Positions 1-5,884 of a stretch of 6,824 nucleotides of DNA are shown here, piece by piece. Position numbers and translations under genes: made by a program. The notes beneath the pieces were generated by a model, which worked only from the letters and a program-made list of their open reading frames with translations, made no database searches and was not told the origin of the DNA. Each line of letters opens with the position of its first letter. Position 1 is the stretch's first letter. Source of the DNA: Dehalococcoidia bacterium (lineage in GTDB: Bacteria > Chloroflexota > Dehalococcoidia > UBA2979); contig JABIST010000068.1 of the NCBI GenBank assembly GCA_018700215.1, positions 1 through 6,824 of the forward strand, in the 5' to 3' direction.

Positions 1-513
1 CCGATTGGTCTCGGGAGCCACGTGCACTGGGATCGGAAGCTCGATGGGTTGCTGGCGCAGGCGGTGATGTCGATCAACGCGGTGAAGGCGGTGGAGATCG
101 GCGATGGGTTCGAGGGTGCGCGTACACCGGGGTCGGAAGTGATGGACGTGATTCTGCCGGCGGCTGCGTGGGAGCGACGGCCGTGGGAGCGGGAGACGAA
201 CCGCGCGGGCGGCCTGGAAGGCGGCATCACCAACGGGGAGGATGTGGTGGTGCGCGGCTATCTGAAGCCGATCTCGACAGTGCCGCGTCGGATGCCGACG
301 GCGGACCTGCTGACGGGCGAAGAGACTGAGTCGTTCTACGAGCGCTCGGACGTCTGCGTCGTTCCCGCTGGCGGTGTCGTCGGCGAGGCGATGGTGGCGA
401 TCGTGATTGCAGACGCGATGCTCGAGAAATTTGGCGGCGACCACGTCGAGGAGCTGCGCCGCAACCTCGAAGGATTCATGGCGACGGTGGGACCACGGGA
501 GCGGGGCACATGA
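1..513 (+). CDS. aroC: Chorismate synthase, C-terminal part (5' end outside window)
   Basis: Chorismate synthase converts 5-enolpyruvylshikimate-3-phosphate to chorismate, the last step of the shikimate pathway, and needs reduced FMN in the cytosol. The frame is open from base 1, so the gene starts upstream; about 170 of the usual 360-400 residues are present. Visible family blocks in order are GLGSHVHWDRKLDG at the very start, the TNRAGGLEGGITNGE core near 196-240, GYLKPISTV just after, and the third family signature RSDVCVVPAGGVVGEAM at 343-393. The stop TGA (511-513) overlaps the ATG of the aroKB fusion in an ATGA arrangement, which points to translational coupling in an aro operon. No damage is seen in the visible part. 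The identification is firm; only the start is unknown. Confidence 0.97.
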   Translation, partial: PIGLGSHVHWDRKLDGLLAQAVMSINAVKAVEIGDGFEGARTPGSEVMDVILPAAAWERRPWERETNRAGGLEGGITNGEDVVVRGYLKPISTVPRRMPTADLLTGEETESFYERSDVCVVPAGGVVGEAMVAIVIADAMLEKFGGDHVEELRRNLEGFMATVGPRERGT

Positions 514-2222
514 GCGCGGTGCGGCAGATTGTTCTGATTGGGCTGTCCGGGGTTGGGAAGAGCACGGTTGGCAAGGCGCTCGCAGAGCGACTGGACTGGG
601 CGTACCTGGATACCGATGACCTGGTGACGGAGCAGGAGGGGCGGACGCCCGCGCAGATCATCGATACGGACGGCGAGCCGGCGTTCCGTGCGATCGAAGA
701 GCGCGTGGTTGCTGAGGCCGCGATGCGCGAGCCGGCGGTGATCTCGACCGGTGGCGGCGCGTTCCTCTCAGCAAAGAACCGACGTGCGCTCGGCGAGCGG
801 GGCTTCATCTGCTTCCTCGATGCGACATCGTCGGCGATCGCCGCGCGGTTGCGCGACAGCTCGACCGGTGAGGATCGCCCGTTGCTGGGTGACGATCCGA
901 CGGAGCTGGAGGCGCGCCTGGGCATGCTCGACCGCGAGCGGCGACGCTACTACCACCACGCGGACCTGTGGGTGCCGGTACAGCCGTTGCCGCGCGGCAC
1001 GGGCGATCCTTCGAGCGTGCTCGACGAGGCGGTCGCGCGAATCCTGCGCTCGTGGGCAGGCGAAGGTGCTCGGCCGGTCGGACTACCTCGACGGTTGGAG
1101 CGGCTGAGCGCGGGAGCGCCCGCCGTGGGGCCGGCGGCGGTGGTGGATACCGGTACCCACCGCTACCCGATCTGGGTGGGTGCGGGCGAGCTGGCGAGGT
1201 TGGCTGAGCGGTTGGAGCAGCTTGAGCTTTCCGACCGACGGGTATTCCTGATCTCCGACAGCGAAGTGATCGACCGACACGGACGGACCGCGGCGGAGGC
1301 GCTCGACACCGGCGGCATCGCCGGAGCCTCGTACGTCGTGCCGTCAGGCGAGCAGTCGAAGCAGCTCCACGTGGCGCGCGAGATCTATAGCTGGCTCGCC
1401 GAGCAGCGCGCCGAGCGTCGCGACCTGATCATCGCGCTCGGTGGCGGCGTGGTCGGCGACCTCGCTGGCTACGTAGCGGCGACCTACCTGCGCGGGATGC
1501 CGTTCGTGCAGCTTCCGACGACGGTGCTGGCGATGAACGATGCAGCGATTGGCGGAAAGGTCGCGGTGGATCTGCCGAGCGGCAAGAACCTCGTGGGTGC
1601 GTTCCATCAGCCGAGGGCTGTGATCTCTGATGTGTCGACGCTGCGGACGCTGCCAGGACGCTCGTTCAACGAGGGCTTCGGCGAGGTGATTAAACACGGC
1701 TTTATTCTCGATCCCGAGCTGCTGGCAGACCTCGAATCACAGCCCGATGCGTACCAGCCGCACTCCGACGTGGAGCGACTGGCCGACATCACGGCGCGTT
1801 CGTCGCGGTTGAAGGCGCTGGTGGTCTCCAGCGACCCCGAGGAGCAGGGCCTGCGGGCGATCCTGAACTACGGGCACACGATTGGTCACGCGATTGAGGC
1901 GGTGACCGGCTTCAGCGAGTACCTGCACGGTGAAGCGGTGGCGATCGGGATGATGGGCGCGGCACGGATCGCGCATGGCCTCGGCCTGATCGATGCCGAA
2001 CTGCTGGCACGCCACGGCGACATCCTGCGCTCGTTCACGCTGCCGACGGCTGCGCCCGGCCTCGATGTGCAGCGGGTGCTCGACGCGATGCTGATGGACA
2101 AGAAGGTCGTACAGGGCAAGCTGCGGTTCGTGCTGCTGGAGGGCGTTGGCCGCCCGGTGGTGCAGGACGATGTGCCGGAGGACCTCGTCCGTCGCGTGCT
2201 GCGCGAGCTGGCCGCGGGCTAG
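510..2222 (+). CDS. aroKB: Bifunctional shikimate kinase / 3-dehydroquinate synthase (AroK-AroB fusion)
   Basis: This 570-residue protein joins two shikimate-pathway enzymes. Residues 1 to about 180 are shikimate kinase: Walker A GLSGVGKS (11-18), LDTDD with Asp34/Asp36, the substrate-binding GEPAFR with Arg60, GGG 81-83, and the lid RPLL with Arg123. A Pro/Arg/Ala-rich linker spans about 185-210. Residues about 211-570 are NAD- and metal-dependent 3-dehydroquinate synthase: PSGEQSK (278-284), GGGVVGDLAGYVAATYLRG (311-329), GGK with Lys350, GKN (358-360), and the expected metal ligands Glu392, His456 (NYGHTIGHAIE) and His473 (LHGEAVAIGM), then DKKV and GKLRFVLL. Both halves look complete and active. 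The ATG lies in the ATGA overlap with aroC; GGGAG at 497-501 gives a ribosome site 8 bases upstream. Kinase-synthase fusions of this order are known in other bacteria. The loop LAMNDAAIGGK departs from the common QVDSSVGGK but keeps Asp344 and Lys350. Confidence 0.97.
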   Translation: MSAVRQIVLIGLSGVGKSTVGKALAERLDWAYLDTDDLVTEQEGRTPAQIIDTDGEPAFRAIEERVVAEAAMREPAVISTGGGAFLSAKNRRALGERGFICFLDATSSAIAARLRDSSTGEDRPLLGDDPTELEARLGMLDRERRRYYHHADLWVPVQPLPRGTGDPSSVLDEAVARILRSWAGEGARPVGLPRRLERLSAGAPAVGPAAVVDTGTHRYPIWVGAGELARLAERLEQLELSDRRVFLISDSEVIDRHGRTAAEALDTGGIAGASYVVPSGEQSKQLHVAREIYSWLAEQRAERRDLIIALGGGVVGDLAGYVAATYLRGMPFVQLPTTVLAMNDAAIGGKVAVDLPSGKNLVGAFHQPRAVISDVSTLRTLPGRSFNEGFGEVIKHGFILDPELLADLESQPDAYQPHSDVERLADITARSSRLKALVVSSDPEEQGLRAILNYGHTIGHAIEAVTGFSEYLHGEAVAIGMMGAARIAHGLGLIDAELLARHGDILRSFTLPTAAPGLDVQRVLDAMLMDKKVVQGKLRFVLLEGVGRPVVQDDVPEDLVRRVLRELAAG

Positions 2223-2258
2223 GTCTGAGCGGTGGGAACCGAGACGCTGCGGTCGCAA

Positions 2259-2313
2259 CCCATTGCCCTCGCGGGGCATTGGGAGCAGGAGCATGGCTGT
2301 TCTGATGCTCCTG
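2259..2313 (+). other. Two adjacent hairpins in the aroKB-acylphosphatase gap
   Basis: The 114-base gap after aroKB holds two back-to-back inverted repeats. The first pairs CCCATTGCCCT (2259-2269) with GGGGCATTGGG (2273-2283), with one T-T mismatch, one G-T pair and a 3-base loop. The second pairs CAGGAGCAT (2286-2294) perfectly with ATGCTCCTG (2305-2313) around a 10-base loop. Neither is followed by a T run, so this could be a factor-dependent terminator, an mRNA processing or stability element, or a leader structure for the acylphosphatase gene. The pairing is seen directly; the role is inferred. Confidence 0.5.
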
Positions 2314-2336
2314 GCGTCGCAGGCGGCTAACGCTCG

Positions 2337-2627
2337 ATGGTCAGATATCGGAAGCAGCGTCAGATCGTGGCGATCGCGACCGGCAGGGTGCAGGGCGTTG
2401 GCTACCGCGCGTTCTGCGCGGAGCACGGGATGAAGCTGAATATCATCGGTTACGCCAAGAACCTGCCAGACGGTCGCGTCGAGGTGGTGGCGGAGTCGGA
2501 CGAAGCGACGCTTCGACAGCTGGTGAAGCTGATGCGCGAAGGACCAGCGTTATCGATCGTCCGCGACGTGACCTATCGCTGGGAAGAGCCGACCGGCGAA
2601 TTCGCCGGCTTCGAGGCAGTGATTTAG
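2337..2627 (+). CDS. acyP: Acylphosphatase
   Basis: Acylphosphatase is a small cytosolic enzyme that hydrolyses the carboxyl-phosphate bond of acyl phosphates such as carbamoyl phosphate and 1,3-bisphosphoglycerate. The 96-residue product matches the usual 90-100 residues. It has the phosphate-binding loop GRVQGVGYRAF (16-26) with catalytic Arg24, then GYAKNLPDGRVEV (38-50) with catalytic Asn42, and the C-terminal GEFAGFEAV that closes the ferredoxin-like fold. The ATG at 2337 leaves a normal short N-terminus; only a weak ribosome site, AGGCGG at 2321-2326, lies 10 bases upstream. The gene follows aroKB on the same strand after a hairpin-bearing gap, so it may have its own promoter or be read through at lower level. 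A metabolic link to the aro genes is not evident. It ends against the convergent transporter gene. Confidence 0.95.
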   Translation: MVRYRKQRQIVAIATGRVQGVGYRAFCAEHGMKLNIIGYAKNLPDGRVEVVAESDEATLRQLVKLMREGPALSIVRDVTYRWEEPTGEFAGFEAVI

Positions 2628-2660
2628 CCCCTTCGGGGCGTCTTTGCCCCTTCGGACTCG
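2627..2660. terminator. Tandem UUCG-hairpin terminator between convergent genes
   Basis: Starting at the last base of the acylphosphatase stop codon is GCCCCTTCGGGGC (2627-2639), a 5-bp stem that can also form a C(UUCG)G tetraloop. It is followed by GTCTTTG and then a second, imperfect copy, CCCCTTCGGA (2647-2656). It occupies almost the whole 37-base gap between the acylphosphatase gene (+) and the transporter gene (-), so it can serve both directions. The short TCTTT gives only a weak T tract. The same layout recurs at 5805-5840. Confidence 0.6.
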
Positions 2661-2664
2661 CTTG

Positions 2665-4182
2665 TCAGTGTGAGCGGCCCAGCGGCGGTGTTGCTGCCGT
2701 CTCGTCGCTGATGTGCTGAGGCCCGGGCTTCGTCATGAACGCGAGGATGAGGCCGAGGACGCTGAAGCCGGTGACGAGGAGGAAGGCGGCACGCCAGCCA
2801 TCGATGAAGGCGGCGGAGGCGCCGTCGGTGGTGGCGATGTCGCTGAGGGGGATGTCGAATCCGCCGGAGACCATGACGGCGACGACGACGGCGGAGGCGA
2901 TGGCCTGGCCGGTGACGTTGCCGACGTTACGGGTGAGGTTGGTGAAGGCGCCGACGACGCCGAGTGCGGATGGCGGGACGGCGCCCATGATCTGGCTGTT
3001 GTTGGGGACGTTCCAGAGACCCATGGCGAGCCCGTTGACGAAGAGGATGACGGCGACGATCCAGAGCGCGGTGTCAGCCGTCACGAACACCATTGCGACG
3101 GCTGTGGCGATCAGTACGAGGAAGCCGGCCACGGAGAAGCGCCTTGAGCCGAATCGATCCGAGAGGCGGCCCGACGCCTGAGCGGCGATGGCCATACCGG
3201 CCGAGATGAGGAAAAGCAGCAGACCCGCCGTACCCTCGCCAAGCTCGCGGAGGCTGATCAGGTAGATCGGCGCCAGGAAACGGAACGCGGTAGTGCCCAT
3301 GAAGCCGACGAGGCGGGCGACGATGCCCATGCTGAAGACGGCGTTCCGGAACATGCGCAGCTCCAGCATGGGAGCGGCGGTTCGCAGTTCCCAGCGAGCG
3401 AATAGCGCGAGCAGCGCGATAACGGCTGCGCCTCCACCGAGGATGAACGGGGAGAGCCAACTGACGCCGAACGGGTTGTTGATGGTGATGACGAGCACGA
3501 TCACGGCGATGGAAGAGAGGATCGCCCCGCCCCAATCGAAGGGCGGGCGCTCTGTTTCGTGGAGCTGGCTGACACGTCGTTCGTCGAGGATGAAGTAGCC
3601 GGCGACGAAGGCGATGACGATCGGGATGGTGATCATCCAGAAGAGCGCCTGCCAGGGGAGGAACTGGAGCACGAGGCCGGCGAAGATGGGGCCGGTGGCA
3701 CCGCCGACGGCGACAGCGGTGGTCTGACTGCCGATGGCCATGCCTCGTTCGCGTTCGGGGAATACAGAGACGACCATGGCGGTGCCGACGGACTGGCCCA
3801 TGGAGTTGCCGATGGCCATGACGACGCGGGCGACGATCAGCAGGCCGAAGGTGGGGGCGAGTGCGGTGAACACTGCGCCGCTGCCGAAGAAGGCGAGGCC
3901 GATCAGGTGGACGCGCCTGCGGCCGACCATATCGGCGAGGCGGCCCATGGGCATCATCAGCGCGCTGATGGTGAGCGCCTGAGCGATCACGACCCAGGTG
4001 ACGGCGCGGAGCGTGACGCCGTAGTCATCGGCGATCGATGAGAGGGCGACGAAGACCATCGACATGCTCATCACCTGCGTGAAGAACGAGATGCCGATAG
4101 CGGTGAACGCCCTCCACTTGTAGGTGGGGTCGTTCTCGACGAAGGGCGCGCTGGGAGGCGTCGGAGTGTCGGTGGCGCTCAA
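2665..4182 (-). CDS. MFS transporter, DHA2/EmrB-QacA-like multidrug efflux type
   Basis: This is a predicted inner-membrane exporter of the major facilitator superfamily, 505 residues, close to the 470-520 typical of 14-helix drug:H+ antiporters. A soluble Pro/Thr-rich N-terminus (1-23) precedes hydrophobic segments at about 26-48, 61-80, 92-112, 114-137, 152-175, 178-199, 219-235, 245-262 and several more up to 487. Family marks are motif A GRLADMVGRRRV (80-91), motif B Arg119 with AIGNSMG, motif C AVGGATGPIFAG (158-169), the APMLELRMFRN linker (270-280) typical of DHA2, and a second loop GRLSDRFGSRRF (338-349). The acidic residue often found in helix 1 of DHA2 members is missing (helix 1 reads TQVMSMSMVFVALSSIA), and Arg290 and Arg301 sit in a helix region, so the substrate and coupling ion may differ. 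The start is TTG: an in-frame TGA lies 9 bases upstream, and no other start occurs before Met38, inside helix 1. The substrate cannot be deduced. Confidence 0.9.
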   Translation of the reverse strand: MSATDTPTPPSAPFVENDPTYKWRAFTAIGISFFTQVMSMSMVFVALSSIADDYGVTLRAVTWVVIAQALTISALMMPMGRLADMVGRRRVHLIGLAFFGSGAVFTALAPTFGLLIVARVVMAIGNSMGQSVGTAMVVSVFPERERGMAIGSQTTAVAVGGATGPIFAGLVLQFLPWQALFWMITIPIVIAFVAGYFILDERRVSQLHETERPPFDWGGAILSSIAVIVLVITINNPFGVSWLSPFILGGGAAVIALLALFARWELRTAAPMLELRMFRNAVFSMGIVARLVGFMGTTAFRFLAPIYLISLRELGEGTAGLLLFLISAGMAIAAQASGRLSDRFGSRRFSVAGFLVLIATAVAMVFVTADTALWIVAVILFVNGLAMGLWNVPNNSQIMGAVPPSALGVVGAFTNLTRNVGNVTGQAIASAVVVAVMVSGGFDIPLSDIATTDGASAAFIDGWRAAFLLVTGFSVLGLILAFMTKPGPQHISDETAATPPLGRSH

Positions 4183-4221
4183 GAGCGGTCAGCCAAGGTC
4201 AGGTCCTCGATCGTTACATGT

Positions 4222-4282
4222 CGCGCGGCGCGCCTCCGGCGAGCCAGAGGCGCAGAGAAATGGTCGCCTCGCGCGCCGAGCG
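4222..4282 (-). promoter_or_regulatory. Competing inverted repeats in the leader of the transporter gene
   Basis: The 159-base RidA-transporter gap contains overlapping stems. Arms 4222-4233 and 4271-4282 pair over 12 positions with one mismatch (core GGCGCGC with GCGCGCC). GAGGCGC (4247-4253) can pair with GCGCCTC (4230-4236), while its part GAGGCG (4247-4252) can instead pair with CGCCTC (4265-4270). The long stem is compatible with the second option but not the first, so two exclusive folds exist. This could be the end of the RidA transcript or an attenuator for the transporter. The pairing is seen; regulation is inferred, and the high GC content raises the chance of coincidence. Confidence 0.3.
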
Positions 4283-4341
4283 CTGATGGTAACGCCTTCA
4301 CCCTCTTGGGAAAGCCGCTGCCTCGGATGCGGAATTGGTGG

Positions 4342-4788
4342 TTAGTCCGAGACTTCGACGATGCACTCGATTTCGACCGTGATCTGACTGGGGAGCGAGC
4401 CCATGCCGACGGCGGAGCGGGCGTGGCGACCAGCGTCGCCGAAGACTTCGACGAACAGATCGGAGCAGCCGTTGATCACCTTCGGCTGGTCTCCGAAGTC
4501 GGGGGCGGCGTTGACCATGCCGAAGACCTTGACGATGCGGGTGACGCGGTCGAGTGTGCCGAGTTCTGCGCGGAGGACGGCGAGCAGGGTGAGGCCAGTT
4601 TCGCGGGCGGCCTGGTAGGCCTCGTCAACGCTGACCTCGGCGCCGACTTTGCCGTTGGAGCCGCGAGGGCCCTTGCCGGCGAGGAAGAGGAGGTTGCCGG
4701 TGCGGACGGCGTGGACGTAGTTGCCGGCGGCATCGGGGACCGCGGGCAGGGTGATGCCGAGTTCGTCGAGTCGTTCGTTGATGGACAT
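4342..4788 (-). CDS. RidA/YjgF/YER057c/UK114 family protein (putative enamine/imine deaminase)
   Basis: RidA-family proteins are small cytosolic trimers; classical members hydrolyse 2-aminoacrylate and related enamine/imine products of PLP enzymes. This product has 148 residues, longer than the about 128 of classical RidA, and begins with an LGITLPAVPDAAGNYV extension seen in the longer branch of the family. The core shows VRTGNLLFLAGKGP (28-41), a helix AYQAARETGLTLLAVL (57-72) and LDRVTRIVKVFGMVN (79-93). The active-site Arg is retained as Arg124 in HARSAVGMGSLP, followed by VEIE (138-141). The ATG is supported by a GGAGG complement at 4793-4797, 4 bases upstream. It lies upstream of the transporter gene on the same strand and is divergent from the crotonase gene. 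Retention of the Arg supports deaminase chemistry, but the longer subgroup is poorly characterised and its substrate is unknown. Confidence 0.92.
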   Translation of the reverse strand: MSINERLDELGITLPAVPDAAGNYVHAVRTGNLLFLAGKGPRGSNGKVGAEVSVDEAYQAARETGLTLLAVLRAELGTLDRVTRIVKVFGMVNAAPDFGDQPKVINGCSDLFVEVFGDAGRHARSAVGMGSLPSQITVEIECIVEVSD

Positions 4789-4955
4789 GGGGCCTCCGAG
4801 GGTTGGTGCGCGGTGTGCAGGCGTCGTCGGATGATAGCGATGTCGTCGATGGAGGGCTGGACGCTCGGACAGATCGAGTCAGGCATCGGTAGGATGCGGC
4901 GCGAGACCATTGAGGCAGGCGGGTACGCGTGCCGGGAGCCGGAAGGGGCATCGAG
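4789..4955. promoter_or_regulatory. Divergent control region between RidA and crotonase genes
   Basis: This 167-base gap must hold the promoters for both flanking genes. On the + strand a weak candidate is CGGACA (4866-4871), 18 bases, TAGGAT (4890-4895), each hexamer matching the sigma-70 consensus at 4 of 6 positions. On the - strand TATCAT (complement of 4831-4836) matches the -10 consensus at 5 of 6 but has no convincing -35. Ribosome sites are visible at both ends: the GGAGG complement at 4793-4797 for RidA and GGAAGGGG at 4941-4948 for the crotonase gene. No clear operator palindrome is seen. Confidence 0.3.
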
Positions 4956-5804
4956 ATGCAAGAGCTGGAGCTGGTTCCGTATCTGCTGTACGAGAAAGAA
5001 GAGAGCGGCATCCTCTGGATCAAGTTCAACCGACCGGAGCGGATGAACGCGGCGGTGGGTGGCACGGAGCGGAAGGGCACGCTTTCGAAGGTGGGCGAGT
5101 ACATGCGTGCCGCCGATGACGATCCAGAGATCAAGGTGATCGTGCTGACCGGACTCGGGCGGGCCTTCTGCGCGGGCGTGGATGTGAAGGGCATTGAGGG
5201 CTTCGAGACTGGCGATAACTTCCTGGGCAACGCGGCGCCGGGCGAGGGGGGAGATGCGTCGCGAGAGCGCTTCTACTACGGCATCACCAAGCTGATGAAA
5301 GACCTTTCGTTCATCCGCAAGCCGACGATCGCGATGGTGAACGGTCCGGCGGCGGGCTTCGGCATGGGCATGGCGCTGCAGTGCGACATTCGCTACGGGA
5401 GCGAGAACACGCGGTTCATCTCCTACCAACAGGTGGGCCAGATCATCGAGAACGGCGGAGCGTACTACCTGCCTCGGCTGGCGGGGCTGGGGCGGGCGCT
5501 GGAGTTCTCGTTCACGGGCCACCTGGACGGTCCGACCGCGGCGGAATGGGGTGTGCTGAACAAGATCGTTCCGGCCGATCAGCTGGAAGATGAGGTGCGG
5601 GCGCTGTGCGTGAAGATCATGCGTAACCCGCCGCTGGTGACCTGGATCAACAAGCGCGTGATCCGCGCGGCGATGGACAGCACGCTGGAGACGACGGCGG
5701 TGCTGACCTCGAACGCCTCGGGCATCCTCGCGAATTCCGACGACGCGGTCGAAGCACGCAACGCGCTGGTCGAACGTCGAGAGCCACTCTTCCACGGGCG
5801 CTAA
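4956..5804 (+). CDS. Crotonase-fold enoyl-CoA hydratase/isomerase family protein
   Basis: This is a 282-residue member of the crotonase superfamily, which acts on acyl-CoA thioesters and stabilises the enolate in an oxyanion hole. Family marks are FNRPERMNA (24-32), VIVLTGLGRAFCAGVDVK (61-78) with the first oxyanion NH near Ala73/Val75, and KPTIAMVNGPAAGFGMGMAL (122-141) with the second near Gly134. The two classical hydratase glutamates (rat 144 and 164) align with Gly138 and Gln158/Gln159. Glu165 in VGQIIENGGAYYLP aligns without a gap with the catalytic acid of Eci1/ECI2-type enoyl-CoA isomerases and PaaG, so isomerase or related chemistry is more likely than hydration; this is my alignment by eye. 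ATG 4956 is preferred because GGAAGGGG sits 7 bases upstream; an in-frame GTG at 4929 would add nine residues. An insert around 82-104 (Gly/Glu rich) varies in the family. It is divergent from RidA and convergent with the acyl-CoA dehydrogenase gene. Confidence 0.92.
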   Translation: MQELELVPYLLYEKEESGILWIKFNRPERMNAAVGGTERKGTLSKVGEYMRAADDDPEIKVIVLTGLGRAFCAGVDVKGIEGFETGDNFLGNAAPGEGGDASRERFYYGITKLMKDLSFIRKPTIAMVNGPAAGFGMGMALQCDIRYGSENTRFISYQQVGQIIENGGAYYLPRLAGLGRALEFSFTGHLDGPTAAEWGVLNKIVPADQLEDEVRALCVKIMRNPPLVTWINKRVIRAAMDSTLETTAVLTSNASGILANSDDAVEARNALVERREPLFHGR

Positions 5805-5840
5805 GCCCCTTCGGGGCAGTTCGACCCTTCGGGCCTGTTT
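5805..5840. terminator. Second tandem UUCG-hairpin terminator between convergent genes
   Basis: Directly after the crotonase stop codon is GCCCCTTCGGGGC (5805-5817), identical to the element at 2627-2639. It is followed by CCCTTCGGG (5825-5833) and then CCTGTTT. The 80-base gap separates the crotonase gene (+) from the acyl-CoA dehydrogenase gene (-), so the element probably ends transcription from both sides. The remaining bases, 5841-5884, show no further clear structure. Confidence 0.6.
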
Positions 5841-5884
5841 GCGGGGGCCTGGAGGTGGGTTCGTCGGGATTGGGAAGGAGTTGG

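Noticed and set aside
1737..2426. A 229-codon - strand frame opposite the 3' end of aroKB
   Set aside because: It overlaps strongly conserved dehydroquinate synthase sequence, and its product has Arg/His-rich shadow composition.
2713..4041. Long acidic open frames on the + strand opposite the transporter gene
   Set aside because: Their Asp/Glu/Gly-rich products come from reading hydrophobic transporter codons backwards; there is no recognisable domain and no start signal.
4929..4955. GTG at 4929 as the crotonase start
   Set aside because: The ATG at 4956 has a good ribosome site 7 bases upstream and gives a normal N-terminus; the nine extra residues show no conservation I can recognise.
4306..5046. 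A 246-codon open frame on the + strand opposite RidA, running into the crotonase gene
   Set aside because: Its Gly/Ala/Glu/Asp-rich product is the complement of RidA codons, and it overlaps two well-supported genes in the wrong frames.
4476..5795. A 439-codon open frame on the - strand across the crotonase and RidA genes
   Set aside because: It is antisense to the crotonase gene and out of frame in RidA. Its product is low-complexity (Arg, His, Pro, Ser rich) with no family resemblance, a typical shadow of GC-rich codon use.
2627..5817. The two identical 13-base motifs as ends of a mobile cassette
   Set aside because: The motif is self-palindromic, each copy sits exactly at a gene end beside a second hairpin, there is no transposase or recombinase between them, and no target duplication is visible.
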